64,000 nt of DNA, taken from positions 77,220 through 141,219 of the forward strand of contig JAPUFC010000093.1 of the NCBI GenBank assembly GCA_027492275.1, written 5' to 3'. The position numbers and the translations under genes are program-made. Within the stretch, counting starts at the first letter, position 1; each line of letters starts with the position of its first letter. Shown here in pieces: positions 38,736 to 46,786 of this stretch. Origin of the DNA: Mesorhizobium sp. GTDB taxonomy: Bacteria; Pseudomonadota; Alphaproteobacteria; Rhizobiales; Rhizobiaceae. The notes beneath the pieces are model-generated. The model did no database searches and had not been told where the DNA came from. It saw nothing but the letters and a program-made list of their open reading frames with translations.

Positions 38736-38776
38736 TGTATAAACGCCCTATAATGATGTTTCAAGCATCATTATAG
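38736..38776 (-). promoter_or_regulatory. Promoter and 11-bp palindrome of the XRE-SulP unit
   Basis: On the minus strand TTGAAA (38759-38764), 17 bases, TATACA (38736-38741): a near-consensus promoter. A perfect inverted repeat CTATAATGATG / CATCATTATAG (38748-38758 and 38766-38776, 7-base gap) surrounds the -35. One arm reaches the stop codon of the PAP2 gene. The arrangement suits a dimeric HTH repressor that blocks RNA polymerase. A terminator role for the PAP2 gene is less likely because no T-run follows. Confidence 0.7.
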
Positions 38777-39463
38777 ATGCTTTCTGCGGGCGCCGATCCA
38801 GCGCGCCGCGATCCAGCAGGCGAGCGCCCAGGCGAAACCGGCGCACCAGCCCGCCAGCACGTCGGAAGGCCAGTGCACGCCGAGATAGACCCGGCTGATA
38901 CCGACGAGCAGAGCCAGCAGCACGGCAAGCGAAAGAAAGAAGATGGCGGTGCGGCGGCTGTCCGCCGCCCGCGCCAGCAGCGAGCCGAGCGTCAGGTAGG
39001 TCACGGCCGACAGCATGGCGTGGCCGCTGGGGAAGGACAGCGTCTGCACATCCGCCAGATGCGCGACGAGGTCGGGACGCGGCCGGTCGATTCCGAGCTT
39101 GAGCAGCGACGAGAGAATCTGGCCGCCCGCCACCGCGATGATGACGGTGATCGCGTCGAAGCGCTTGCCGGCCATGACGAGGTAGGCGACCGAGGCGAGC
39201 ACGATCAGCGCCAGCACCGAAACGCTGCCGAGCGCCGTGATGTCGCGCACCGCCTCCTCGAACCAGCGCGGCCCGATCGGATCGTCGGGCCGTCCGGCTT
39301 CGCGGAAGACCAGCAGGATCGAGGTGTCGAACCCATGCGGCGTGGAGGCGCGGGCCATTTCCGCCAGTTCCACGAAGCCCCACAGGCCGGCGGCGATCGC
39401 CAGCCCCGCCATCAGCACCGGGAACTCCACCCGCCGTGTCAGCAAGGCCAGTCGATCCCGCAT
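38771..39463 (-). CDS. PAP2-superfamily membrane phosphatase
   Basis: A 230-residue membrane protein with about five hydrophobic segments. The PAP2 motifs are K-L-G-I-D-R-P-R-P (K-x6-R-P) near residue 118, P-S-G-H-A near residue 140 and S-R-V-Y-L-G-V-H-W-P-S-D (S-R-x5-H-x3-D) near residue 190. It dephosphorylates lipid phosphates such as phosphatidate or undecaprenyl-PP at the membrane. It is divergent from the phoX-like gene, upstream of the XRE-SulP unit on the same strand. Confidence 0.92.
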   Translation of the reverse strand: MRDRLALLTRRVEFPVLMAGLAIAAGLWGFVELAEMARASTPHGFDTSILLVFREAGRPDDPIGPRWFEEAVRDITALGSVSVLALIVLASVAYLVMAGKRFDAITVIIAVAGGQILSSLLKLGIDRPRPDLVAHLADVQTLSFPSGHAMLSAVTYLTLGSLLARAADSRRTAIFFLSLAVLLALLVGISRVYLGVHWPSDVLAGWCAGFAWALACWIAARWIGARRKHL

Positions 39464-39568
39464 CGCACGCTCCGCTTTCGTTCCGACGCCGTCATGCTGC
39501 TGTAATGCGCGGCGGCTAACCGGGTGTCCTGTCATCTCAAGCCAGTTCACCAGCCAGAGGTCAATCCG

Positions 39569-41572
39569 ATGAACGAACATCGCAGCGGGGATTTCCAGTT
39601 CCCCACCAGCCTGCTCGAGGAAAACGACGGCCCTGGCCACAACCCGACCGACAATCGCACCATGGGCGAGATCATCGCCGCGCGCTTCTCGCGCCGCGGT
39701 TTCCTGCGCGGCTCGCTGGCCGTTTCGGCCATCGCCGCCACCGTCAGTCCCGTCGCTCTGATGATGGCCGACGAGGCCCGCGCCGCCTCCAAGTCCGCCT
39801 TCTCGTTCGACGAGGTCGAGGCGGGCATCGACGACAGGCATCACGTCGCGGCCGGCTATGACGCCGACGTGCTGCTGCGCTGGGGCGACCCGCTCTTCGC
39901 CGATGCGCCGGAGTTCGACCCGGTCAAACAGACCGCCGCCGCCCAGGCAAAACAATTCGGCTACAACAACGACTATGTCGGCTACATTCCTCTCGACGGT
40001 TCGTCCACGCACGGCCTGCTGGTGGTCAACCACGAATACACCAACCCTCACCTGATGTTCCCCGGCCTCGTCTCCATCGAGGAGAAGGACGGCAAGAAGG
40101 CGATGAAGCAGGCCAGGCTCTCCAGGGAGCAGGTCGACATCGAGCTCGCCGCCCATGGCGGCGCGATTGTCGAGATCCGCAAGGAGGGCGGCAAGTGGCA
40201 GGTCGTGCGCGACGGCGGGCTGAACCGCCGCATCACCGCGACGACAGAGATGCGGATCACCGGTCCGGCCGCCGGCTCCGACCGCCTCAAGACCGGTGCC
40301 GACGCCACCGGCACGACGGTGTTCGGCACCGTCAACAACTGCGCCGGCGGCGTCACGCCCTGGGGCACCTACGTCATGGCCGAGGAGAACATCCACGGCT
40401 ACTTCTCCGGTGCGCTGCCGGAAGGCCATCGCGAGGCCGCCAACTACAAGCGTCTGGGCATTCCGGAAGGCTCCTACGAATGGGCCGACCACTACGATCG
40501 CTTCGACATCGGCAAGGAGCCGAACGAGCCGAACCGCTTCGGCTGGATCGTCGAGGTCGACGTGATGGACCCGAACTCGCTGCCGAAAAAGCGCACCGCG
40601 CTCGGCCGCTTCAAGCACGAGGGCGCCGAATCGATCGTCGCCGCCAACGGCAAGGTCGTCTTCTATCTCGGCGACGACGAGCGCTTCGACTACGTCTACA
40701 AATTCGTCACCGCCGGCACGTTCAATCCGAACGATCGCGCCGCCAACATGGACCTGCTCGACGAGGGCACGCTCCATGTCGCGAAATTCGCCGAGGATGG
40801 CTCCGTCCTGTGGATGCCGCTCGTCTTCGGACAGGGCCCGCTGACCGAAGCCAATGGTTTCGCCAGCCAGGCGGACGTGCTGATCGAGACGCGCCGCGCC
40901 GCCGACCTGCTCGGCGCCACCAAGATGGACCGGCCGGAGGACATTCAGCCGAACGCCGTCAACGGCAAGGTCTACGTCATGCTGACCAACAACACGCGCC
41001 GCAAGGACGATCAGGTCGACGCCGCCAACCCGCGCGCGAAGAACGCCTTCGGCCACATCATCGAGATCGCCGAGGACGGCGGCGACTTCACCGCCACCGG
41101 CGGCAAATGGGAAGTGCTGCTGAAATGCGGCGACCCCTCGGTGGCCGAGGTGGGCGCCTCCTTCTCCACCGACACCACGAAGAACGGCTGGTTCGGCATG
41201 CCGGACAACTGCGCGGTCGATTCCGCCGGCCGCCTGTGGGTCGCGACCGACGGCAACAATCCGGAGGCCACCGGCCGCACCGACGGCCTGTGGGCGGTGG
41301 ACACGGAAGGCGAGGCGCGCGCCACGTCCAAGCTGTTCTTCCGCGTGCCGGCCGGCGCCGAGATGTGCGGCCCGCTGTTCACGCCGGACGACGAGACGGC
41401 TTTCGTCGCCGTCCAGCATCCGGGCGACGGCGGCACCGACTGGCCGGAATTCGGCCGTCCGTCCTACTACGAGGACCTGTCCACCCGCTGGCCCGACTTC
41501 AAGCCCGACATGCCCACCCGTCCGGCGGTCGTGGTCATCACGAAGCAGGGCGGCGGCAAGATAGCCGTGTGA
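39569..41572 (+). CDS. PhoX-family (DUF839) phosphatase, Tat-exported
   Basis: A 667-residue protein. A twin-arginine signal S-R-R-G-F-L-R-G lies near residue 44, followed by an Ala-rich core and a cleavage region A-D-E-A-R-A-A. The Tat motif starting about 40 residues in is usual for PhoX. The family blocks include N-N-C-A-G-G-V-T-P-W-G-T-Y, G-Y-I-P-L-D-G-S, P-D-N-C-A-V-D and G-A-E-M-C-G-P-L-F-T-P-D. PhoX enzymes are Ca/Fe-dependent alkaline phosphatases releasing phosphate from organic esters in the periplasm. The start is ATG 39569 after AGAGG. A single CTGTCAT half-site at 39529 is not a full Pho box. Confidence 0.88.
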   Translation: MNEHRSGDFQFPTSLLEENDGPGHNPTDNRTMGEIIAARFSRRGFLRGSLAVSAIAATVSPVALMMADEARAASKSAFSFDEVEAGIDDRHHVAAGYDADVLLRWGDPLFADAPEFDPVKQTAAAQAKQFGYNNDYVGYIPLDGSSTHGLLVVNHEYTNPHLMFPGLVSIEEKDGKKAMKQARLSREQVDIELAAHGGAIVEIRKEGGKWQVVRDGGLNRRITATTEMRITGPAAGSDRLKTGADATGTTVFGTVNNCAGGVTPWGTYVMAEENIHGYFSGALPEGHREAANYKRLGIPEGSYEWADHYDRFDIGKEPNEPNRFGWIVEVDVMDPNSLPKKRTALGRFKHEGAESIVAANGKVVFYLGDDERFDYVYKFVTAGTFNPNDRAANMDLLDEGTLHVAKFAEDGSVLWMPLVFGQGPLTEANGFASQADVLIETRRAADLLGATKMDRPEDIQPNAVNGKVYVMLTNNTRRKDDQVDAANPRAKNAFGHIIEIAEDGGDFTATGGKWEVLLKCGDPSVAEVGASFSTDTTKNGWFGMPDNCAVDSAGRLWVATDGNNPEATGRTDGLWAVDTEGEARATSKLFFRVPAGAEMCGPLFTPDDETAFVAVQHPGDGGTDWPEFGRPSYYEDLSTRWPDFKPDMPTRPAVVVITKQGGGKIAV

Positions 41573-41596
41573 CCGGCAGATTGTCCGCACATGGCG

Positions 41597-41628
41597 AAAG
41601 GGGCGGCATTCGTCGCCCCTTTTCCTTT
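41597..41628 (+). terminator. Rho-independent terminator after the phoX-like gene
   Basis: AAAGGGGCG (41597-41605), loop GCATTCGT, CGCCCCTTT (41614-41622), then TCCTTT. It lies 24 bases after the phoX-like stop and 20 bases before the end of the convergent YrbL-like gene, so it may work for both. Confidence 0.85.
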
Positions 41629-41648
41629 TGGGGGCGGTGCTCCGGCCC

Positions 41649-42392
41649 TTACCCGCGCTTGACGGTCTCCGGCTTCTCCACGCGTCGCGTCGGCGTGATC
41701 GTCGCGGCGGCGGCCAGCGAGTGGCCGAGCGCCTGCCGCGACCATTTCTGGATGTCGGCCAGCATGCGCTGGCGCAGCCGCTCGACGCGCCGCCCGTTGA
41801 AGTAGCGGCTCACCGAATGGATCGGGATCGCCGCCTTCTCCCCCAGCCCGTCGATGACGACGAATTCCGGCTCGCCGTCGCGGCCGTCGGTGAAGACGAT
41901 GTTCTGTCCGTTGACGTCGCCCAGCACCACATGCTCGCGCTTGCAGCGGTCGAGCAGCGTGTTCAGCGCCGTCAGGTGGAAGGGCTCGAAGCGCCCGGAG
42001 CGGCAGAGGTCGCGCAGCGTCGGCGCGATCCGGCCCGTCCGGTCGGCGATCTTCTCGACCACCAGCCCCAGCCCCTCCCTGGTCTGCACGAAGCCGTAGG
42101 GCCGCGCGAAGGGCAGCTTGCCGAGCAAGCCGCGCCGGCGCCTGAGCTGGATCAGGAACTCGTTCAACTCCCGCGCCATGGCGCCGTAGATGCCGAGCAG
42201 CCGGCGGCGGCGGATCGGGTTGGCCTTCCTGTGGAAGCCGTTTTCGTCGGCCAGGTCCGCGCGCACGGTCTTGACGAGCACGCCGGGCAGGTCCGGGAAC
42301 TCGTAGACATTGTAATACTGCCCGCCGCCGATCCTGGTCCCCAGGTCGAGGTCGATGAAGTTCGGCAGTCTGAACGGGTCGTCCATGGGCAT
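41649..42392 (-). CDS. YrbL-like protein (protein-kinase-like fold)
   Basis: A 247-residue protein resembling the PhoP-regulatory-network protein YrbL. It has a Gly-rich loop I-G-G-G-Q-Y-Y-N-V-Y-E, a lysine in V-L-V-K-T-V, a kinase-like catalytic loop V-L-G-D-V-N-G-Q-N-I-V-F in which the usual H-x-D is replaced, and V-V-I-D-G-L-G in place of D-F-G. It is probably a cytoplasmic, possibly pseudo-kinase protein. In-frame ATGs at 42392 and 42386 are both possible starts; function unproven. Confidence 0.75.
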   Translation of the reverse strand: MPMDDPFRLPNFIDLDLGTRIGGGQYYNVYEFPDLPGVLVKTVRADLADENGFHRKANPIRRRRLLGIYGAMARELNEFLIQLRRRRGLLGKLPFARPYGFVQTREGLGLVVEKIADRTGRIAPTLRDLCRSGRFEPFHLTALNTLLDRCKREHVVLGDVNGQNIVFTDGRDGEPEFVVIDGLGEKAAIPIHSVSRYFNGRRVERLRQRMLADIQKWSRQALGHSLAAAATITPTRRVEKPETVKRG

Positions 42393-42530
42393 CGCCCGTC
42401 GGGTCCTGAAATCCTGAGCCGGCCAAGCGATGGAAAATACGGTCTGGCGCAGGCTTGCGCAAGGCGCGCGTCCCATGCGCCGGCGAGGGGGCTGCGCGTG
42501 GCGTTTTGCCTCTGCGCCGAAGCGCGCGCT

Positions 42531-42558
42531 TTGACAGCGGCCGGCGGCGCACTATCCT
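42531..42558 (+). promoter_or_regulatory. Promoter of the bd oxidase genes
   Basis: TTGACA (42531-42536), a 16-base spacer, TATCCT (42553-42558), 39 bases before the cydA ATG. The -35 is a perfect consensus. Confidence 0.65.
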
Positions 42559-42597
42559 CCCTTCGTCAGGATGGATCGGCCGAACGAGGACTGTCCC

Positions 42598-43962
42598 ATG
42601 GACCCGCTGCTGCTCTCCCGCATTCAGTTCGGCGCGAACATCTCCTTCCATATCCTGTTTCCGACCATCACCATCGCGCTCGGCTGGGTGCTGCTGTTCT
42701 TCAAGTGGCGCTACAACGCCACCGGCGACACGGCCTGGATGCGGGCCTATTTCACCTGGGTGAAGGTCTTTGCCCTGTCCTTCGCCATGGGCGTGGTGTC
42801 GGGCGTCACCATGAGCTTCCAGTTCGGCACCAACTGGCCGGGCTACATGGAGACGGTGGGCAACATAGCCGGCCCGCTGCTGGCCTATGAGGTGCTGACG
42901 GCCTTCTTCCTGGAGGCGGCCTTCCTCGGCATCATGCTGTTCGGCTTCCGCCGCGTCTCGAACCGCGTGCACACGCTGGCGACCCTTTTGGTCGCGGGCG
43001 GCACCACACTGTCGGCCTTCTGGATCCTCGCCCTCAATTCCTGGATGCAGACGCCGGCCGGCTTCGAGATGCGCGATGGCGTGGCGCATGCAACCGATTG
43101 GTGGGCGATCGTCTTCAACCCGTCCTTCCCGTATCGCCTCGCCCACATGCTGCTGGCGTCGGGCCTCACCGTGTCCTTCCTGATCGCCGGCACGTCGGCG
43201 CTGCGCCTTCTGGCCGGCGACCGCTCCGAATCCATGTGGAAGGCGCTGCGCACCGGCATCTTCACCGCCGCGGTGCTCATTCCCGTGCAGATCTTCGCCG
43301 GCGACCAGCACGGGCTGAACACGCTGGAGCACCAGCCGCAGAAGGTCGCCGCCATGGAGGCGAACTGGCAGACGCGGGGCAACGTGCCGCTGGTGCTGTT
43401 CGCCATTCCCGACGAAGCCGCGCGCGAGAACCGCTTCGAGATCGCCATCCCCAACGGCGCGAGCCTGATCCTCGGCCATTCGCCCGGCGCGGTCGTGCCG
43501 GGGCTCGACGACTATGCCGGCAACCACCCGCCGGTCTTCCCGGTCTTCTGGGCGTTCCGCATCATGGTCGGCACCGGCCTGGCCATGCTGGCCCTGTCGT
43601 GGACGGCCGCCTGGTTCTTGTGGCGACGGCAGACGCTGCCGAAACCCGTCGCTCTGGCGCTGGTGCCGATGGCGCTGTCCGGCTGGGTGGCGACGCTCGC
43701 CGGCTGGTACACGACCGAGATCGGCCGCCAGCCCTGGCTGGTCACCGGCATATTGAAGACCGTCGACGCGGTCGGCCCGGTGGCGGGAAGCCACGTGGCT
43801 TTCACGCTGACGGTCTATCTGATCCTCTACGCGGTGCTGCTGGTCGCCTATCTCGGCGTGCTGGTGCACCTGGCGCTGAAGGCGGCCCGCGACGGCGACA
43901 CCTCGCCGCTGCCCTCCGTGCTCGACCGCCCGATGGCGCAGCCCGTTCAGACGGAGAGGTGA
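42598..43962 (+). CDS. cydA: Cytochrome bd-type ubiquinol oxidase subunit I (CioA type)
   Basis: A 454-residue subunit with about nine transmembrane helices. N-terminal R-I-Q-F-G-A-N-I-S-F-H-I-L-F-P carries a heme ligand His. The quinol-site block is G-D-Q-H-G-L-N-T-L-E-H-Q-P-Q-K. The Q-loop is short compared with E. coli CydA (522 residues), which identifies the cyanide-insensitive CIO subgroup. It oxidises quinol and reduces O2 to water without pumping protons. ATG 42598 follows GAGGA. Confidence 0.95.
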   Translation: MDPLLLSRIQFGANISFHILFPTITIALGWVLLFFKWRYNATGDTAWMRAYFTWVKVFALSFAMGVVSGVTMSFQFGTNWPGYMETVGNIAGPLLAYEVLTAFFLEAAFLGIMLFGFRRVSNRVHTLATLLVAGGTTLSAFWILALNSWMQTPAGFEMRDGVAHATDWWAIVFNPSFPYRLAHMLLASGLTVSFLIAGTSALRLLAGDRSESMWKALRTGIFTAAVLIPVQIFAGDQHGLNTLEHQPQKVAAMEANWQTRGNVPLVLFAIPDEAARENRFEIAIPNGASLILGHSPGAVVPGLDDYAGNHPPVFPVFWAFRIMVGTGLAMLALSWTAAWFLWRRQTLPKPVALALVPMALSGWVATLAGWYTTEIGRQPWLVTGILKTVDAVGPVAGSHVAFTLTVYLILYAVLLVAYLGVLVHLALKAARDGDTSPLPSVLDRPMAQPVQTER

Positions 43963-44025
43963 GATGCGGGCTTCATCGAGGACGCTGGATCGGGCGCGGG
44001 GCGACATCGAAGGGGGAGAAAACCC

Positions 44026-45030
44026 ATGACACTCGACTGGCCCTTCCTCCTGCCCTTGATCTTCGCCGGCCTGATGGGGCTGTCGATCCTGATCTACGTC
44101 GTGCTCGACGGCTTCGACCTCGGCATCGGCATCCTGTTTGCATTGGCCGAAGATGAGGAGAAGGACGTCATGATCGCCGCGATCGGCCCGTTCTGGGACG
44201 CCAACGAGACGTGGCTGGTGCTGGCCGTCGGCCTGCTGCTCGTCGCGTTCCCCGCCGCGCACGGCGTCATCCTCACCGCGCTTTACATACCCGTCTTCGT
44301 GCTGCTGGTGGGGCTGATCCTGCGCGGCGTCGCCTTCGATTTCCGCGCCAAGGTGCCGGCCGGAGGCAAGCATCGCTGGAACATGGCCTTCCTCGTCGGC
44401 TCCGTCGTCGCCTCGCTGGCGCAGGGCTACATGCTCGGCGTCTATGTGCTCGGCCTCGACACGGGCTTGCCCGCCATGGCCTTCGGCGCGCTGGTGGCGC
44501 TGTGCCTCGCAGCCTCCTACGCCGCCATGGGCGCGGCATGGCTGATCTACAAGACCGAAGGCGCGTTGCAGAAGAATGCCGTGCTGTGGCTGCGCTCCGC
44601 CCTGGTCTTCACCGCGCTCGGCATGGCGGCCGTATCGCTGGCCACCCCCTTCGCAAGCCCGAGAATCTTCGACAAATGGTTCGTGCTGCCGGACATGATC
44701 TGGCTGTCGCCTCTGCCCGTGCTGTCCGCGATCCTGTTCCTGTGGCTGTGGCGTCAGACCTTCGCGCTTCCAAGGGAGAACGACCGCCACGCGCTGACGC
44801 CCTTCCTGACGCTGTCGGGCATCTTCGCGCTCGGCTTCGCCGGGCTCGCCTGGTCCTTCTACCCGTTCGTCGTGCCGGACCGGCTGACCATCTGGGAGGC
44901 GGCGTCCGCGCCGGAAAGCCTGGCGATCATCCTCGCCGGCACGGCCGTCGTGCTGCCGATCATCATCGTCTATTCGTTCTATGCCTACCGCGTGTTTTCA
45001 GGCAAGGCGACGGACCTGACCTACGATTGA
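44026..45030 (+). CDS. cydB: Cytochrome bd-type ubiquinol oxidase subunit II (CioB type)
   Basis: A 334-residue membrane subunit. The N-terminal block has Y-V-V-L-D-G-F-D-L-G-I-G, then G-P-F-W-D-A-N-E-T-W-L-V, which is diagnostic for CydB. It forms the heterodimer with subunit I. It starts 63 bases after cydA with GGGGGAGAAAACCC before the ATG. No CydX-like small ORF or CydCD exporter gene follows; the next bases are a palindromic repeat. Confidence 0.95.
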   Translation: MTLDWPFLLPLIFAGLMGLSILIYVVLDGFDLGIGILFALAEDEEKDVMIAAIGPFWDANETWLVLAVGLLLVAFPAAHGVILTALYIPVFVLLVGLILRGVAFDFRAKVPAGGKHRWNMAFLVGSVVASLAQGYMLGVYVLGLDTGLPAMAFGALVALCLAASYAAMGAAWLIYKTEGALQKNAVLWLRSALVFTALGMAAVSLATPFASPRIFDKWFVLPDMIWLSPLPVLSAILFLWLWRQTFALPRENDRHALTPFLTLSGIFALGFAGLAWSFYPFVVPDRLTIWEAASAPESLAIILAGTAVVLPIIIVYSFYAYRVFSGKATDLTYD

Positions 45031-45049
45031 AGGAGCGCGCCCTCCGGCG

Positions 45050-45153
45050 CTTCGCGCCACCTCCCCCGCTTCGCAGGGGAAGATTTCGGGCTGAAGCCGA
45101 CCGCGACCTCGATCCTCCCCCGTTCACGGGGGAGGGGGACCGCCGAAGGCGGT
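45050..45153. repeat. Palindromic intergenic repeat element
   Basis: Dense inverted repeats between cydB and the convergent rpe. These are TCCCC..GGGGA around 45062-45081, CCTCCCCCG-TTCA-CGGGGGAGG (45114-45135, perfect 9-bp stem) and ACCGCC-GAA-GGCGGT (45139-45153, perfect 6-bp stem). The phrase GGGGGACCGCCGAAGGCGG followed by GGAGGGGG is of a type I recall as dispersed in rhizobial genomes. It may act as a bidirectional terminator or mRNA stabiliser. Confidence 0.65.
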
Positions 45154-45181
45154 GGAGGGGGCGCTGCTTGCCGCCCGCCTC

Positions 45182-45856
45182 TCAGACCACGATACTGTCC
45201 GCCGCGCTCCTGATCGCCGCGATGTTCCTCGCGTAGGCCTGTTCGTTCCCGCCCTTGAACACCGCCGAGCCCGCCACCAGCACGTCCGCGCCCGCCCGCG
45301 TCACCAATGGCGCGGTTTCGGGCGTGATGCCGCCGTCGATCTCGATATGGATCGGCCGCCCGCCGACCATCGCCTTGACGCGTCTGACCTTCTCCACCAC
45401 CGCCGGAATGAAGGCCTGCCCGCCGAAGCCGGGGTTCACCGTCATCAGCAGCACGAGGTCGAGCCGGTCGAGCACATATTCGATGACGCTCTCCGGCGTG
45501 CCGGGGTTGAGCGACACGCCCGCCTTCTTGCCCAGCGCCTTGATGGCTTGCAGCGACCGGTCGAGATGCGGTCCCGCCTCGGCATGCACGGTGATGATGT
45601 CGCAGCCGGCGTCGGCGAAGGCCGCCAGATAGGGGTCGGCCGGCGCGATCATGAGATGGCAGTCGAACACCTTGTCCGTGCGGTTGCGGATCGCTTTGAT
45701 GATGGGCGGGCCGAAGGTGATGTTAGGCACGAAATGCCCGTCCATCACGTCGAGGTGAATCCAATCGGCGCCGGCGCGCGACACGGCCTCCACCTCCTCG
45801 CCAAGTTTCGAGAAATCGGCGGACAGCACGGAGGGGGCGATGATCGTCTTTGTCAT
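45182..45856 (-). CDS. rpe: Ribulose-phosphate 3-epimerase
   Basis: A 224-residue TIM-barrel enzyme interconverting ribulose-5-phosphate and xylulose-5-phosphate (pentose phosphate pathway). Motifs are [36 protein letters not shown] and I-D-G-G-I, with the metal His/Asp residues in place. The frame is open 12 codons further; M-T-K-T-I-I at 45856 matches the family. Confidence 0.96.
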   Translation of the reverse strand: MTKTIIAPSVLSADFSKLGEEVEAVSRAGADWIHLDVMDGHFVPNITFGPPIIKAIRNRTDKVFDCHLMIAPADPYLAAFADAGCDIITVHAEAGPHLDRSLQAIKALGKKAGVSLNPGTPESVIEYVLDRLDLVLLMTVNPGFGGQAFIPAVVEKVRRVKAMVGGRPIHIEIDGGITPETAPLVTRAGADVLVAGSAVFKGGNEQAYARNIAAIRSAADSIVV

Positions 45857-45919
45857 GCGCCTTCCCTTGTCCGCCCGCGCCGCCGCCGTCAAGGCCCGGC
45901 GCCGCCCGGGGCGCGGCGT

Positions 45920-46645
45920 TCAGCTTCTGGACTGGCCGACCAGAACCGGCTTCTCGGCATAGAGCGCCGGGAACAGCCGCTTGAGGTTCGCGACCTTCGG
46001 CAGGTCGTTGTAGACGATGTAGGGCTGGTCGGGGTTCAGCGTCAGATAGTCCTGGTGATAGTCCTCGGCGGGGTAGAACGGCTTGCCCGTCTCGATCGTC
46101 GTGACGATCCTGCCGCCGAACAGCTTCGCCCTGTCGAGCTGCGCGATATAGGCCTCCGCGACCTTCTTCTGCTCGGCGTCCTGCGCGAAGATGGTCGAGC
46201 GATACTGCGTTCCGTGGTCAGGCCCCTGATAGTTCAACTGCGTCGGGTTGTGCGCCACCGAGAAGTAGACCTGCAGCAGCGTGCCGTAGCTCACCACCGA
46301 CGGATCGTAGACGACCTCCACCGATTCCGCATGACCCGTCGTGCCGCTGCCCACCGTATAGTATTCGGCGGTCGCCTGCGCGCCGCCCGCATAGCCGGAC
46401 AGGGCGTTCTTGACGCCCTTCAGATGCTGGAACACGCCCTGCACGCCCCAGAAGCAGCCTCCGGCGAACACGGCCGTCTGCGTTCCGCTGCCTTTGGCCA
46501 TGTCGACCGCGGGAGCGGGGATTTCGACAGCCTCCTCGGCGGCGAAGCCGACCGTGTTGTGCGCCACGGTCAATCCCAGCGTCAGGATCGCGCCGAGCCC
46601 CAGGGCGGTGCCGATGCGCCGCCCCCAATCCTTGCTGGTCGTCAT
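45920..46645 (-). CDS. msrA: Peptide-methionine (S)-S-oxide reductase MsrA, exported, single cysteine
   Basis: A 241-residue MsrA. The catalytic motif G-C-F-W-G places Cys64. H-A-E-S-V-E-V and the late Y-H-Q-D-Y-L are family blocks. Residues 11-36 form a hydrophobic N-terminal segment (L-G-L-G-A-I-L-T-L-G-L) ending F-A-A, so it is a signal peptide or anchor and the enzyme works outside the cytoplasm. Cys64 is the only cysteine in the whole protein; there is no resolving cysteine at the C-terminus as in most MsrA. GGAGG lies eight bases before ATG 46645. It probably uses external thiols to recycle (inference). Confidence 0.93.
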   Translation of the reverse strand: MTTSKDWGRRIGTALGLGAILTLGLTVAHNTVGFAAEEAVEIPAPAVDMAKGSGTQTAVFAGGCFWGVQGVFQHLKGVKNALSGYAGGAQATAEYYTVGSGTTGHAESVEVVYDPSVVSYGTLLQVYFSVAHNPTQLNYQGPDHGTQYRSTIFAQDAEQKKVAEAYIAQLDRAKLFGGRIVTTIETGKPFYPAEDYHQDYLTLNPDQPYIVYNDLPKVANLKRLFPALYAEKPVLVGQSRS

Positions 46646-46786
46646 CACGGCGTCCTCCGAACGATGCGTGCGTTCCTGTATAGCGCCGAACCCCGCCGTT
46701 GGCGCCATCACATGCGCGTGCGCGGCGCTTGAAGGCCTTTGTCCACCGCGCTTGTGGAACAAAAGCCCCCCTGCTAAAGCCGCGCG

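Noticed and set aside
39500..39535. CTGTAAT and CTGTCAT as a Pho box before the phoX-like gene
   Set aside because: The two half-sites are 29 bases apart and not in the 11-base phase of a Pho box; only one is a perfect half-site.
41467..44790. A very long open frame on the minus strand opposite the YrbL-like gene and cydA/cydB
   Set aside because: It is antisense to well-supported genes, has low-complexity R/A/H/Q-rich composition typical of GC-rich shadow frames and no recognisable domain.
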